Below the pieces are notes generated by a model, which had not been told where the DNA came from, made no database searches, and worked only from the letters and a program-made list of their open reading frames with translations. This document shows, piece by piece, positions 25,500 to 38,378 of a stretch of DNA of 64,000 bases. Source of the stretch: Haemonchus contortus (lineage: Eukaryota; Nematoda; Chromadorea; Rhabditida; Trichostrongylidae); assembly GCA_000469685.2 (NCBI GenBank), contig LS997564.1, positions 17,635,615-17,699,614 of the forward strand. Reading direction: 5' to 3'. The stretch's first letter is position 1, and the number at the start of each line of letters is the position of its first letter. Made by a program: the position numbers and the translations under genes.

Positions 25500-26235
25500 A
25501 CTATGATGCCATTGGTGGCCCCATCATCCACTATGGACTAGCCGACTTGTTGAGAAATTTCATCATATTATTCTTTGAAGCGACTTTGAGTGGAGAATGC
25601 GTCCCAGCAATTTCACTGACGAGAAAACTTTCACGAAAGGGACGATTCCCAACAAACAAAACGATTTCTGGCTAGTAACACTAGAAGTACCAATCTCATG
25701 AAAAATCTGTTACAAGAAAAGCAAAACGATGGTTGAGTGCGGGTCACGGGCAATGGTTTCATCGGTACCGGCGTGAAAATGGGCAAAGACGAGTGCATGA
25801 GCATATTGGTAGACGTAATGGGGCAGCAATCCGACTTCTTGTACTTAAACAGATCGTAGTTCTTCCTACGAGAGGGTACCCACGGGGCCAAGCTCGTAAG
25901 AGTGGTGCTGCTACCCGACTTCATTAGCAAAGAGGAGTGGCCATCCTGTCTTCTGAATCTTGATCCATTAGTTTCGAATCTTTGAAAGCAATATTCAAGA
26001 ACTGCTGGGAAGAAATATTGAAGGGAAGCCTACGTGTCATATGCGAAGGGTTCAAGAAGAGACAGTGAGTCTGTATGCGTGCTGATGAAAGATATTTAGT
26101 AATGCGATTGTAGTTTGCTGTTGCACATAATGTAAGCAAACGCGATTATTAATTTCACTGTAACCCTCAGCTTCAAAACTGAGAATACGTTACAACGATA
26201 GGTGCAAATAATTTTGGAACTCCCTGTACGTTCAG
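25500..26235 (+). mobile_element. Tc-type transposase relic
   Basis: Broken DNA transposon. Shifting frames read VTGNGFIGTGVKMGKDECM, then HGAKLVR and LPDFISKEEWPS, equivalent to the HGAK...DFI...EWPPSSPDLNP region of a nematode Tc-type transposase. They finish with LESLKAIFKNCWEEILKGSL, the usual C-terminal helix. The right terminus may be AATTTTGGAACTCCCTG at about 26210-26226. The relic at 58140-58620 belongs to a similar family. Stops and indels make it non-functional. Confidence 0.65.
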
Positions 26236-26239
26236 TGCA

Positions 26240-27185
26240 GGCAGCAGCCTAGAGCAGGCGCTGAGAATGTCAGCAAAAGAACAAGACACATAATCCGAAG
26301 ACAGAGATAAAAATCAGTTTAGAGTTGAAAGCCCCCTAACTCGAAATTGAAAACGTTTTGAAGCTTTTGATAATCTGGCCACTCCCATTTCTTCAACTGA
26401 TGGACGTGTGCTAATTGAAGGTTATTCGAAATCGACTCGGATAAAACGAAAGAGCTAAGAGAGTTGTGTAAATTAGAGAACAAGTCGAGTTCTCTCTGAT
26501 GTTCCTTTGATATTCCATTTTTCTCGGTTTCGAAAAAAGAATTACTGACGCAATTCTTTCGTCAGTAATCTTTTCGTCGCAATTAGTCTGACTTTCTTAC
26601 ATTCTTTTGGCATTAATGGGAGCAGCAACGTTTCGACTTCACTTCAGCTGTGTTTTTGCTCAGGGTTGCTCATCTCCTAAACATACGCTTCTGATGCAAG
26701 CGTACGTGCATGAAGTCGCAGATCGCAATCTTATTTCTTCGTTTCTCAGCACCCATTTATGGCCGGGGAGTTGAAGGCACGATGAAAATGATTTGTGAGT
26801 TCACTCTCTAAGAATAACCAGTGGCCCCTGACAAGAAGGGCGCTGTCGGGTCCAAAACTCAACATTTAGAGCATAGTGCAAGCCCCGATACCGGATCGCC
26901 CGGGTTCCCCGCCCCTCGATCGATGTCATGTCAGTCCATTGTCGAGACGGCATAGATTATTCGCGCCAGGACCCACATGTTCAGCACGCAGTCAGCTGAT
27001 CGCAAAATGAAGAGACGACGTTTATCACCTATTCTATTGTTTTCTGTTAGTTTTTTTTGTAGCCTTTGCAGCTTGCTCCTCTATCTGATTTTCTTCCTCA
27101 AGGGGCAAAGAAAGGGAGGCCAACTTTGCTGTTAACGGTGTTTTTGCTGATTTATGCTTATGAGTGAATTAATTTCAAAGGGCAT
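26240..27185. other. No gene recognised; small hairpin
   Basis: The only structure I note is a 10-bp perfect inverted repeat (ATTACTGACG / CGTCAGTAAT) at 26541-26569 with a 9-nt loop. No gene is supported. Confidence 0.35.
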
Positions 27186-27189
27186 TTTT

Positions 27190-27440
27190 GCCTACCGAAG
27201 TCGGCTATTCGCACCAGGGCCCATGTGTACGAAATGCCACACATTGTACAGCTCGTCCTAACGCCACTTCTTCACTTTCCTGGTCTCATTCTCGAACAGT
27301 CCCTTTTCTTCGAGGCCTTTTATCACTTTGGAAACACCAATTCGCGCGCTTTCTTCGCCTTCATTGCACTATTTGCTACGTTCCCTTTCACTTTTTGTAA
27401 TAATCTGGGTAACCCAAAATTATCGTGAATTGTGTCTGTA
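27190..27440. repeat. CACAGTTCACG-family element, right part
   Basis: The right end near 27413-27438 reads CCCAAAATTATCGTGAATTG, matching the end of the copy at 41968-42447 (CCCAAAATTATCGTGAACTG). Upstream text such as CAGCTCGTCC and TTCTTCGCCT is also shared with that copy. The left end was not found. Confidence 0.55.
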
Positions 27441-29590
27441 AGCAGTCTACCTTTCTCAACGTTGCAGTTTGGGGGACGCTCTTAAATTCAGGGAATGAAG
27501 TCCATTCAATTACGATCTCCGGCATAAAGGTACCCACGAGTAGCTTGCCAGGCTTAATATCTCATAGTCACTCGAATGCAGACTCTTGGAGCAGCCGACA
27601 GGATCTCATGCAGGATCCCATCTACGGCTACAAACTCTCCACACAAGCATGCATGGATACGTCTGCAGGATGCAGGAGGACAAAAGCTCCTTGGAGACGT
27701 ATCTATGTATGTGTGCATGGAGGTGGGGCGTTACAGCAGTTACAGGAAGTGCATTCTCTGACTCTGGGGCAGAAAACGATAGCTTTTGATCAGCTATCCC
27801 ACAACAGCATAGGAAAGAGTTCATCGATGAGAGTAAGCTCTCAGTGAAGCTGATTTTTTAATGTGCTACACTTTTTTCAATTTTCTGGCCACTGTGATAC
27901 TTTGTGACATCAAAGCTTTCATTTCCTAATTATTTGGGCATAAATAATTCCAGTATAATTGGTGTTCTCACTATATTTTGCAAAAATAGAAACGTTTGTA
28001 CTTCTAATACTCATCGGAAATGGGTCCAATCGAAAAAAACCCTACAGTGTGTCTACCTGACGTTTTTGCCGATGAAGTCAAGACTCTTCTACCTAGAGGA
28101 ACGGAATAAGAGATAGAAGAAGAGCAAAGCAAAATAAGCAAGTAAGTATGAATAACTGTGGGATAAGATGCCAGAAAATTTGATTTCACAGGCTTGCTAA
28201 TAGATCGTAAAAAAGAAATAAATTTCACAAAACAGTTGCAGAGCAATTCAAGATATTTGTAGCCTTGAATCTCAACAACGATAAGTGTGCTGTCTACAAA
28301 ACTTTGAATCGAGAAGTGACTTTCTGAAGTGTTTGAATTCTATCGAATCAATGGCTGATTTTAAGCTTTTCTCGAAGTTTTCATTAAAATCTGATGAAAA
28401 GCTTGAGAAAGAGTCCAAGATCAGTAAACCAAATAGTTCATAGAAACGGGTCCGGAATCTTGTCCCTGAAAGCGGCGTCGCGCACGCAGCACCCGCCGCG
28501 TATCGCAGGATTGCGATGGAAGATTGGAGCGCGTATTTTGTTAGACTGGGAGTCCTTTAATTATTTGAATCGGCTGGCCGCTCCCTTCAATTCCAATGCG
28601 ATCTTGATTGTCGCTAATATAGGAGGAGTAATTCTAATTAATCAAGACTAATAAACATAAAAAACAATAAAAAGAAAGCGAAAAAACGATCAAAACTTAT
28701 AAAAAAGAAGGGCAATCGACGAAAAATATTTGCGTCATATCGATTGGCGGGGAGGCGGGGTGAGTACGGTAATTGCAGTGACATTTGCCGCAGGCCGCAA
28801 GGGAGAATATCGCGATTGGGGAGAAGTTTCATCACCCCAAGGGGACTTTCGCAGTTACACAATAATTGCATTGGCGAAAAAAATGATCTGCTGTGAGATG
28901 GCTCACGTGAGTTTCAAGTGCGTGGGACACTCCTCCGCAGGTGAAAAAATCGAATATTATTAAGTTTTTTTTTTATTTCTCATGCACTGCCTACGAACAT
29001 CTGCTGCGATTAACCACTTCTTTGAAAGCTCATTTCACGATAGAAATATTTTTTGAGACTTCCAATGAGGACAATTTGTGGCTTCCAACTATGCCATATG
29101 CGACAATTTTGGATTGAAAAACTGTTCGATAGATCGCAATGAGAGCGAATTCGTCGGAGTCTGGGCGCAAAGTGGACGATTTCTAACGACACTGCACTAT
29201 TCGCTGCTGGGCAAAGAAGTTAGGAACTCGAACAACTAGTCATGACCCATGGCGACAATGGGCGACTACCTTGCAAACTTCGTTTCGATATTTTTTCATT
29301 GCCGACGTTCATGGTACCAATGAGCACCAAAAGGGAAACTGAGAGAACCTGAATGTATTTTTGTATGGCCATTCCTGGCCTCTGTGTAATAGGAAGTCAG
29401 CGGTGATAGATTATTTGGGAAGGAGGATAGACGCTGACCAAGGTGACTCCTGGTTTCGTCTCCTGCGAATCTGGCAAGTGTGCCTGAGTGGCGTTTCATG
29501 AGGGCGTGAATGGTCTTTGTGTCTTAACATCCTTGTGCATTGTGTTATGATGTCTCGGTCTCTTGTCATCAGTCTTTATTATCCATTTCC
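27441..29590. other. No gene recognised
   Basis: Open frames around 27425-27847 and 28394-28963 overlap each other and show no domain or coherent exon set. Confidence 0.35.
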
Positions 29591-29593
29591 TCG

Positions 29594-29914
29594 GAGGCAC
29601 AGTTCGCGATAATTTTGAGGTACCCTTTTCAAGTCGAGAAGCGTGAGTATTGATGGGATTAGTGCATCAGTGGTGAAGGAAGCGAGAAAACCTGCTGACT
29701 TCGTGAGGAAGAAGGTTCTCTGAAGTGGTGGAAAAAGATACTGATTCCTTTATGAATGGCGCAGCCTCTAATGCCGTCTTGAAACTCGTGTGCGAATACA
29801 CACGGGACAATCTTAGAGCCTTTATAACGCCCTATATAGGCTGTTTTCTGATCTGACGGAGCCAAACATGGTATACGAGAAGCCACAGCTTTTTTTATCG
29901 TGAAATGTGCCTTT
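29594..29914. repeat. CACAGTTCACG-family element, short copy
   Basis: A 321-bp copy with both ends visible: GGCACAGTTCGCGATAATTT, with GAGGTACC further in, on the left, and TTATCGTGAAATGTGCCTTT on the right. The interior shares CAGCCTCTAATGCCGT and TTATAACGCC with the copy at 17578. It has no coding capacity. Confidence 0.75.
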
Positions 29915-30965
29915 AGGGCGTCTTTTATAGACTTGTCTGGAAGTCTCTATGCACTAACTCGTATAGTATCACCTGCTACTTTTCTGAATCGGATGCACTA
30001 GCATATTCCAAAATAGGAGTGATCAAAACCAAGAAGTCTGATCATCCAGTTCTATCCTTCGGTTGTTTTACGCTGCCATTATTTAGCGCTGAGTGAACGC
30101 CTGGGAGTGTTTACTCCCAGACGTTTACTCGGCGGGTATATCTCCAGATTGACGGGTATCTTTCAGATAAACAAAGTAGTCAAGCAATAAACTGATCACA
30201 CGCAAGCTTGCTAGTGGAACACTCATAAGACCTCGTCCCAAGAGTGTCAATCAAATTATTGCAAGAAGCACGCTTTATTCATGTGTATTAGTACTGGTAA
30301 ACAGATATTATAGGACTTCAATCACTGATCGATTATTGAATCAGTTTTGATGCTGGAAGCCAATAAGTACTCAGTCTTTCGGGGATTTTGATTTTGAATC
30401 CTAATGTACGCGACTCAATCTTTTCAAGCAGTCCTGGTCATTCTCTGAAGAGCCGATAGGCCATTTGTAGTTCCTCAGCTAAAGGTGTTCAACTATGTTA
30501 TGCTATCTGTGTTCTGCTTTGATAAATGAGATGCAGAATGATGGTGTTGTGGGAGGAAACAAGTCGATCGTGTCACACCTTTACTTTCGACAAACTTCCT
30601 CTCTGATCCCTCGTCGTGCTACCGCACAACATTTGCATATATCTACTTTTCAAGTGTTTCATACAACAGGTAGGATGTTTCGCCAATTGAGATATTATTT
30701 CTAACATTTCCAAAAATACTCAGGATTAATCTAGTCGACTGTGGGTGTACGTAGCGCTATAGTCATAAAGAAGTGGTTAGTTGATTTTGATGAAATCGAA
30801 ATCGTGCTTACAATTAGCTCGGAAAAAATGGTATATATGACTCCACTAGTTTGAATATACTTATGTCTAGGGGAAAAATAGTGGTGAAAAATCGTTAAGA
30901 AGACCGGAGGTTTAGGTAAACCAATTTATCCAACTTCTTTTTTCGTAATAAGTAAGACGCAGGCT
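29915..30965. other. No gene recognised
   Basis: I see no supported exon, RNA or repeat in this stretch. Confidence 0.35.
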
Positions 30966-30969
30966 TAAG

Positions 30970-31200
30970 GCGGTGTAGTGGCAAGAGGCGCATTATCACA
31001 CACGCAAGGGTTCGAATTGCTGATTGATACCGCCCAGGCCAATCATCCTCCCATCTCTTCAAATTGGTTAATTGGTACCAGGATCGTCTGGGGGATAGAA
31101 AGCACTGACTCTTACATTGAGTCTTTAATACGCTGCTATGGTTCTGAAGGGAAGCCGAACGTGAGGCGCAACCCTCAGACGAGATCTTATATGTCAACAC
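30970..31200 (+). repeat. tRNA-derived SINE, plus-strand copy
   Basis: The segment opens with GGCGGTGTAGTGGCAAGAGG (A-box-like) and, about 35 nt on, GGGTTCGAATTGC (B-box-like). The spacing is that of a tRNA-derived RNA polymerase III promoter. The body (GGCCAATCATCC, GGTTAATTGGTACC) is shared with the inverted copy at 25190-25400. No intact tRNA can be folded. Confidence 0.6.
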
Positions 31201-31239
31201 TGAAAGACTTTTGAGCTTTTATCAAATGAAACGTGAAAC

Positions 31240-31375
31240 GTACCCAATAAATTCTCCCCCTTTTCAGCACCATCCCCAAAGGAATGGATAAGAATTCGCC
31301 ATAAAATACTTGTCGAGGAACGAAACTAAAAAGCGTTCCCATTCCCACGGTTACGTTGAATAGTACATACAAGTG
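31240..31375 (-). other. Possible exon of a membrane protein
   Basis: A minus-strand stretch encodes a hydrophobic segment (HLYVLFNVTVGMGTLFSFV, then GEFLSIPLGMVL) and ends at a good donor, TATTGG/GTACGT. No matching acceptor or neighbouring exons were found, so this is only a weak candidate for a lone exon of a transmembrane protein. Confidence 0.2.
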
Positions 31376-31564
31376 AGTTGTTTTAAGAGTATTAGAAATA
31401 ATCAAAATTTTTTTTAGACTTTTTTATGCAGAAATCAATGAAAGAAAGACAAAAACACCCAGATGCATTTCCAAAAGTACACGTAGGGATTAACGAAAGT
31501 AGTTTCTGTAGCTGCTCTATCCCGCTTCTTGGAAATCAATCCTAAGTCGTAATCGTCGGAGGGT

Positions 31565-31735
31565 TTTGCTTCGTTATTTGGCCATACAATGACTTGCGAT
31601 GACCAGTCGACGTACACATCAGTCCTTTTCTCATCCTAGACGGTATCAGTATCTAATACCAATCCCGAATGGGCGGAAAGCATGAGTAGCGTGGTCGGGT
31701 ATCGATCCACTGTGTTTTGATCAAAGTGGGGGGTG
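31565..31735 (-). repeat. tRNA-derived SINE, second minus-strand copy
   Basis: It shares ACAATGACTTGCGATGACC and the following text with the copy at 25190-25400. On the minus strand a B-box-like GGATCGATACCC lies near 31695-31710. With the plus-strand copy at 30970-31200 it forms a loose inverted pair. Confidence 0.5.
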
Positions 31736-32276
31736 TGATAGTGTGCGCCATTTTCCACTACTCCATCTCCACCGGAAACATACGTGAAGGGTTGGATTTG
31801 ATACGCGCTTCTATTTCACCCATGAGGGTATTTTTTAACTTCAATAATCGTTTGAAAGTGGCTCAGTGGCAAGTTAGGTCCCCCAAGCCCCCTCTCATCC
31901 TTCACTTATTATTTCTCATAGCGCTATATGTAATAATTCATAGTAATTAATAGCCGAATGGGTCCCATATGGCACATTTTGAGTTTTAAACTGATTGATA
32001 CGTAATTTTACGTAATACGAACGCAATTTTTTGAATTGATTGATTATGAGATAAATAGATAGGTTGGCGCATTGGCTGATAACCCATTTCAGCGAACTTT
32101 CCGGTAATTACTTAGTCATCAAAATTGCACACTGACAGCATGAGATTTTCGTATTGTACTCTTTTATTGCTAGGTGTTACTAATGTGATGTAAGAGAAGA
32201 AAGTTGCAAAAAAAACTGCCTACGACCATGAATGGATCTTTTCATGCACTTATCCTACCTCTTTTCGGACATTCAG

Positions 32277-35200
32277 GGATATGGGGAAAACTTGGTGACC
32301 ATAACAATAAATAACAGGGATGATATGATTTTGAAATTCGTATTTCTCCCTCTCACGGTGCGAAAAGTTCAGAGATTTTCGATGTTGTCAATGCCCGTTT
32401 CGGATTTACACATTCCTTCAATCTCCATTCACATTCGCAGAGGCGTTTATTGCGCTTTTTTTGTCCTATATTCAGTGGTACAGTAGCCCTAGAAGGAGGG
32501 GGGGAACAGCCTTTGCTGAGGTCACTGCTTTTATCCTTGCATGAGTAACTTGGGCTGTAGTACCAGAGAGTCGTAAAAGATTGGCTATGTTGAGAAGTAC
32601 TCTCTGGGATTCGATCCCTTCTACATGCATGTGGTAGCATCACCTGGCAATACCTCAATCATCGGTGAAACTCAACAGAGCGTATGATTTGAACCCTGAA
32701 GCTTTTGTGTAGAAGCAGCACAACTAGGATACCAGGGGAATGATCTGGTAGAGAGCTTCCTGAGGCTATCGCAATTTTTTGCAAAAACAAAGACGATCCT
32801 GTAGGAGACCACTTTCGAACGCAGCCCCAAGAAATATTATGTTATACCCTGGGCTGTTTGTCAGAAAGGGTATGAGAATGGTGGTTGGGACTAGCAGGTT
32901 GTCCGTAAACCAACCATGCAAACAAGAAGCTCCCGGTAAGCAAAAATAGATAGCAGTGCCTATTTCAAAATACACTGCATACATAATGCTAAGCTTAATA
33001 GGCTTGAAGCAAGGTGCAAATTCGAAGGCAATCAGTGAGAGAATGGTCTAAGCCACATTCTATCAATCTCAAATGTCAACTACTTAATTGAAAGCATTAA
33101 GACATCAGTAGTGATTCATTTCAGTGTTCAACGAGTATGAAGTAGCTCTACCTGTCTTCTACGAGGTTCTCAGCAACGGATTCAATGTTCAGAGCCTGAT
33201 TCTCATAATCGCCAGCTTTTTTGTGGTCGCTTTCCTGTTACTCATTTGCTGTGTCGTATGTTGTAGCGTCGGAGTACAATGGAAGAACAACTTGAAATGT
33301 GAGCTTCAAATTACATATCCATGTACTAATGGAATCGTAAATGACTAGAATTCCATAGCTGAACAAAAATTAATTTTTGCAAGTAACTACTGCAAGGACG
33401 TTGTAGAGTTTGATAGTGCCCCAAGGTTTCGTGTATAGCTTTTCTGAGTGAAGGCGAACTGTCCCAGGAAGACGATTCAAACAAAAACTCGCAAAATTCT
33501 TCTTCAGAAGCACCATGTCGGAACTGAATTTGTAGTGATGAAGTGAGGCAGCGCTTATTCGAAACCTATGTGAGCACGTTGTAGTAGTAATCAGCAGTCT
33601 ATGTCCTTCACAACTTTGAGTCATTCCCCAGTCTTGCTCATCAATAGAAATATAATATAAATTATGAAAAAACCATATAATCGAAATGCTCGAGATTTCA
33701 AACTTTACTAATGAATTACTTCAAGCTAATGAGTATGAGGCAGCAACTTTTTGCAACTTCAACTCAGCAGCTTTTTTGACGTAACTTAAAGAAAGTGGGA
33801 CATTCTTGAATGTTGGCCACCGAACTCACCTTGCCCATTCAGAAGACTTTCTGGAAAATAGAATTTTTTTCGCGGATCAGTTGAATTGCTGACCAATTTC
33901 TGTGCAGTTTTTTTATTAAAACAAGATTTTTATTAAGCTAGAAATAGACGTTTTAAGGGTATTTGATCTGTGGGATAGTCATACGGTAGGGTATCAGCTT
34001 GTGCCTGAGCCACAGTATGTCTTTCTTGATGAATCCAGGCCTGAGTTACTAGAGCCACTCCGTTTCTAGAGATAGGATGGGTTCGCCGAGTTAGAAAACT
34101 GGCTCTAGTAATCACTCCTCCTTTGAGTATTTCTGCTCTGTAGCGTTAGATTAGATTTCCTCTATGGACTTAGAAGACCGCACGGTACATATCCTTGTGA
34201 ACCTTGTCCCGTGCTTGACGAAAAAATCCAGCAACTGTCTCGGCATTTATAGGGACCAGTGCTGTAATTTTATAGATTCCAAATCATCTTGTTCAGACGT
34301 TCTACAAAGTTCTCTTGAGAGTTGCTCAACTACAGTTTGAGCAAATATCTTTGGGTAGATGTAACGAGGAAAAAATTAATTTATTCGTGAACAGTTTCTG
34401 GATTACTGCTATTTTTATAATCCGCTAAGTGTGTCGGTTGGTGTGTTTGTGTGTGTATGTGTGTATGTATACGAGTATGTATTTGTCTGACCGAAAATTC
34501 ATAACACTTGCCCCAATGGACCTGGAGCATTCAAACCTGGATGGTATACAGGATACAGGACGGGAATGCTCAAGCTACCACCCAGAACGTCGGAGCTTGC
34601 GCAAAAATGGTAATTCGGGTCTAGGGGGCTCAAAATAGATAGGAGTACAGGAGTCAGAAGGGAACGATGTATGAGTGTGTTCACGAAGTGTGTCGGGTGT
34701 ATGTGTGGGCGTGTGTTTAGCCGAAAATTTAATCTTCCGCTCTACTGTATCAAAGTGTCCAAATCGGGGGAGGAGCAGGCGATGGGCTACTCTAAACGGA
34801 GAGGAGGAGCGCCTGGCGTTAGCTGGGCGATCAGACTAGTACTGTGATACTTTGATTAGGTTAACATACGATTTACAGCTCTCATTTCATCATTTTTCAG
34901 CAAAATGGAGAAATCCGGACAGCTCCTATCGAATATTCAACAAGCAGAAGCGAAAATCCCGCTTTAGACGAGATCCTGAATTTGTCTACACTGTTCCCGG
35001 TGCGGATAGACAATCACTGTTGAGAACGGTACGTGGATTATTTAGAAACATGCTTAACGGGGTTCGGTTGATAGCCGATTGATTGACTGCCTCATGAACA
35101 AATTTTTGAAAAACGATTTAGGATTCGGAAAGGAACCCAACTGGATTTCCGAGGAATTTCTATCTGTCAAATGCTCTACCAAATCTGTACGGTGACGTTG

Positions 35201-35972
35201 CACACCATGTTCGTGGCGATAATTCTATAACTCCTCATTCGCTTTACGTCACTTCAAGTGAGCATTTGCTTCACGGTTACGGTAGAAGCAACAGTTTCCG
35301 CAGGGAAGCTTGGTTTCTTCAGTTGTTCTTATGGATGGGACGAAAACTGAGCCAGGCCAATCCCTTCATAGTGGATCTTCGCGAAAAATTCTCATCCCGT
35401 ATGGCCCCGATCGGTTCTTCGACTCATCTCCCCAGGTCTGCACACAGTTTTACCATCCTGTATAGCCATTCGTAATATTTCCTCTGTCGACAATCTACCG
35501 AAGGCTATATGTTCAGATGAGTCCATCTCAGGGACTGATTGGATTCAAAGGACCGGACTCTTATTTCCAGTCAGAGACCGCATCTACCCTGGCTGATACA
35601 ATCAGCGCAGGATTGGATTTCACCAAAATGGCTCGTGAGCTGGTTTTACAACCACCGTGAGTTCATTGACAAGACTTTCATGAACCTGGTCATTTTCTCG
35701 ATTCAATCGAGAGAATCCAGCCCAGTGAGATGACATTTGAAATGTGAGGTTTACGAGCATACCCGTGTCCTCATTGGTTCCCTATCAGTCTTCCGCCTAG
35801 CACGAGCTTGACTCCGCAACCTTTTTATACAACTGAATTATTACTATTACTAATAATTACTAATTTGAATTTCAGAACGGATCCTAGCCACCCAGGAGTT
35901 GGGCTGCCCCGCAGCAGTCTTGTCTCAGCAGATCTACCAAAGATGCATATGCAGACATTCAAACCCTCGTAG
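32277..35972 (+). CDS. Single-pass membrane protein of unknown family, 3' exons
   Basis: The last six exons have matching phases: 33125-33298, 34901-35028, 35122-35257, 35323-35435, 35517-35656 and 35876-35972, ending in TAG. They encode about 262 residues. The first carries one membrane segment (LILIIASFFVVAFLLLICCV) after FNEYEVALPVFYEVL. The rest is a hydrophilic tail that is basic just inside the membrane (KQKRKSRFRRD) and later Ser/Pro/Gly-rich (SQGLIGFKGPDSYFQSE, HPGVGLPRSSLVSADL). This suggests a type I protein with a large cytoplasmic tail. A likely upstream exon, 32277-32357 (ENLVTITINNRDDMILKFVF), would be extracellular, but its phase does not join directly to 33125, so at least one exon is missing. 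I do not recognise the family. The signal peptide and ectodomain were not found. Confidence 0.6.
34430..34840. repeat. Degenerate tandem repeat related to 4330-5415
   Basis: Units resembling those at 4.3-5.4 kb recur near 34540 (GGTATACAGGATACAGGACG), 34639 (GATAGGAGTACAGGAGTC) and 34771 (GGGAGGAGCAGGCGATGG). They are flanked by GT-rich runs (GTGTGTATGTGTG) and a shared TTTAGCCGAAAATT motif. They lie in the intron between 33299 and 34900 of the membrane-protein gene. Confidence 0.45.
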
Positions 35973-37375
35973 ACCATTTATTTCGTAGAAATTCTCTTAC
36001 CTGAGGAAATCAACCGTAATTACGTCATGACAGGATGCTAGCCTTAGGCTCCTCATTTTTTGTGTAGAATTTTGTGATTATCCCAGTACGGTAGCATTTT
36101 CATCTGTGCCTTTTCGATCTCATCTGCTACGTTTTATTCTGCTCTGAAAAGAATACCTTAACTATGTTCATACGAATCTCAAGTTTCTTCGTGGTTACTG
36201 TAAGTACCGTGTTAGATAAATCGTTCTATACAAATCAAAGAAGCAACGAAAAGGAAAAGAGGAGGCGATTACCTCACATTCTGCAAACACTTCCATACCA
36301 GTATGGCATCAATCGAGATTGCAGGGCGCAAAGTTCCTGCGAGTTGCAATGTCGACGATTCTACAGCTCAAACGTTGGAATTACTGCTTTGATTCAATAG
36401 TGCACAGACCCTGGGACCCTAGATTTGCTCAGCTTCCCAGCTGGTCTGGACGGCATTCACCGTATGCGAGAAATGCAGGGCAGTAAAGAACGGACGTTTT
36501 TCGCGGGTGGCTAACTCGATTTGCATTTCAGAGAAAGGAATGCACCTGCTCATGGCAATACCTCATTTGGTCGTCCACACTACCGAGTTCCATGTTTTAT
36601 ATGGGGCCCATGCTAGGAAGCCTAATTTCGATACCCATATTCTGCATTGTAGGCCCTGTTAGGGGAAAAGAGGGCGGAAAACTGAATTGGCCGAGGATTT
36701 GACGGTCCTCTTTGTAGACTAATGTCAGTTGAATACGTTAGAGACCGAAGCGGAGTTCTAAGATAAGGAGTATCGCATACGAGTTAGTTGGGTGAGTGAG
36801 AAGTCTTGTCATAGCCGATTTTAAACAATACCACCCTACACATATTCTCAAGGCTAAAATGCTAGTTTTCGCCTTGACAAAGATGTCACTTACTGTTACT
36901 TTTGACCACTGCGTGACTTTTCATGAGAGGCCTTTTACACGTTTTCTGGCCTTTGTTGTTCAGATCTAATTGGCGCATTCGGAACAGTATCTCTGGCGGT
37001 ATGAAGGCACTTACAGACAGACCGAACGGTTCTGTTGACACTAATTGGTTCCATAGGAAGGATTATGGTAGTTATCTGTTAGGGGCGCAAATAGATTAAC
37101 CAGGGTGCTGGTCAGAAACCGCACCCCCATATGAATGTATGTACTACCCTTCCCTCTTTGCCTAGGTCAATAGATTTGGGTGAACTTGTTTGCAGTTTTT
37201 TAACCGACTGGTTACTGTTCAACGTTTGTTGGGTACTGTAATTTTTCTATTTGTCCTTTTCTTTACTAGTTGTTCATTCCTTTGAATGTTGTTAACTTCG
37301 CCTTCTTGATCTTGATTGAGAATACGCAAAAATCTATTAGTGTGGCATTCGTTTCATACAATTTAGAGCGATTTT
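35973..37375. other. No gene recognised
   Basis: Intergenic stretch between the membrane-protein gene and the CoA-synthetase-like gene. Open frames here are short and I cannot support an exon. Confidence 0.35.
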
Positions 37376-37380
37376 CCAAA

Positions 37381-37423
37381 ATGGAGCCAATCTACTGGAA
37401 CACGGAAGCTAGCGAGTTGGCGG
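37381..37423 (+). other. Possible first coding exon upstream of the CoA-synthetase-like gene
   Basis: The start codon at 37381 opens MEPIYWNTEASELA and runs into a donor, GCG/GTAAGC. An acceptor-like ATTTAG lies shortly before it. Position suggests the 5' end of the gene that continues at 38379, but the exons needed to cover the enzyme's N-terminal region were not found between them. Confidence 0.3.
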
Positions 37424-38378
37424 TAAGCGATCTTTCAAGGCCAACTCAGAGCTTTATAAAAGGACTTGTAAACTACGAATAATTCCGAGACATGTATTAA
37501 AGTTCAAGGGTGGTCAAGAAGACCCCTCCTCTCTTGGTTCCAGGTTCTACATTGGTTCCGACATCACAACGAACATATAGGATGAGGCAATAAAAAGGGA
37601 ACAAGGAATGGTAGGAACAGCAGAACTTTCTTGGACCGTTTGAGAGGAAGCGGAGTTTTCTCCACATTCCCTTTACTCTGAAAACAGAATATGATCGGTG
37701 AAGAACAATACATGGTTAGAGCACTCTCATGGTATATTCCAAGGTGACGATGATGGTGACGAGAGAATGAAGTGGAGACTAGCATAAGTTTTCGCTTATG
37801 CTTGCACCAAACCAGTTACGGTGACTGTTGAAATACAGTATTCTTTACGAGAAGCTTCGAAGTAAGGACATAGACTGAGCGCTAACAGTTGCTTGGATTG
37901 TGGAGGAACTGTGTGAGAAGCCATAGATTAATGGCCTTATGGGTAGATAACGATAGCTGACTACTACCTTCCTATATTAAGCAAAGATTAACCTTTCAGC
38001 GCTCGTGCCAAAATCTCTTTTTCCTTTACTTTTCAAAAACCTTCTGGAGTGGAAAACCAAAATTTTTCCAAAAACTGTCACGTTTTTGTTGTTGATAGCT
38101 CCCCTTCGTGAGTCCCCCCTCATATTAGTCTTCCACTCAGAGTTAAGCGAATTCGTATTTCGCCGGTGACTTGCCAGGCCAGTCGCTATAGGAGTCAGTG
38201 CTTTCATAATTCAAACAAGTTCACCTCTAACCCAAAATTTCAGCATCTTGAGAGAGCTTTGATTTGACCATAACTGAACTGTGATTGAAAAAAAGGTTCA
38301 ACTACACTTAGGGATTAGGGACAGCTCAGAGAAAATTTGGGTTCGATGATTAATTGCATTTTGACAAATCCTTTTCAG

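Noticed and set aside
32595..32660. Possible tRNA (GGGATTCGATCCC motif)
   Set aside because: Only a T-arm-like palindrome is present; acceptor, D and anticodon stems cannot be formed on either strand.
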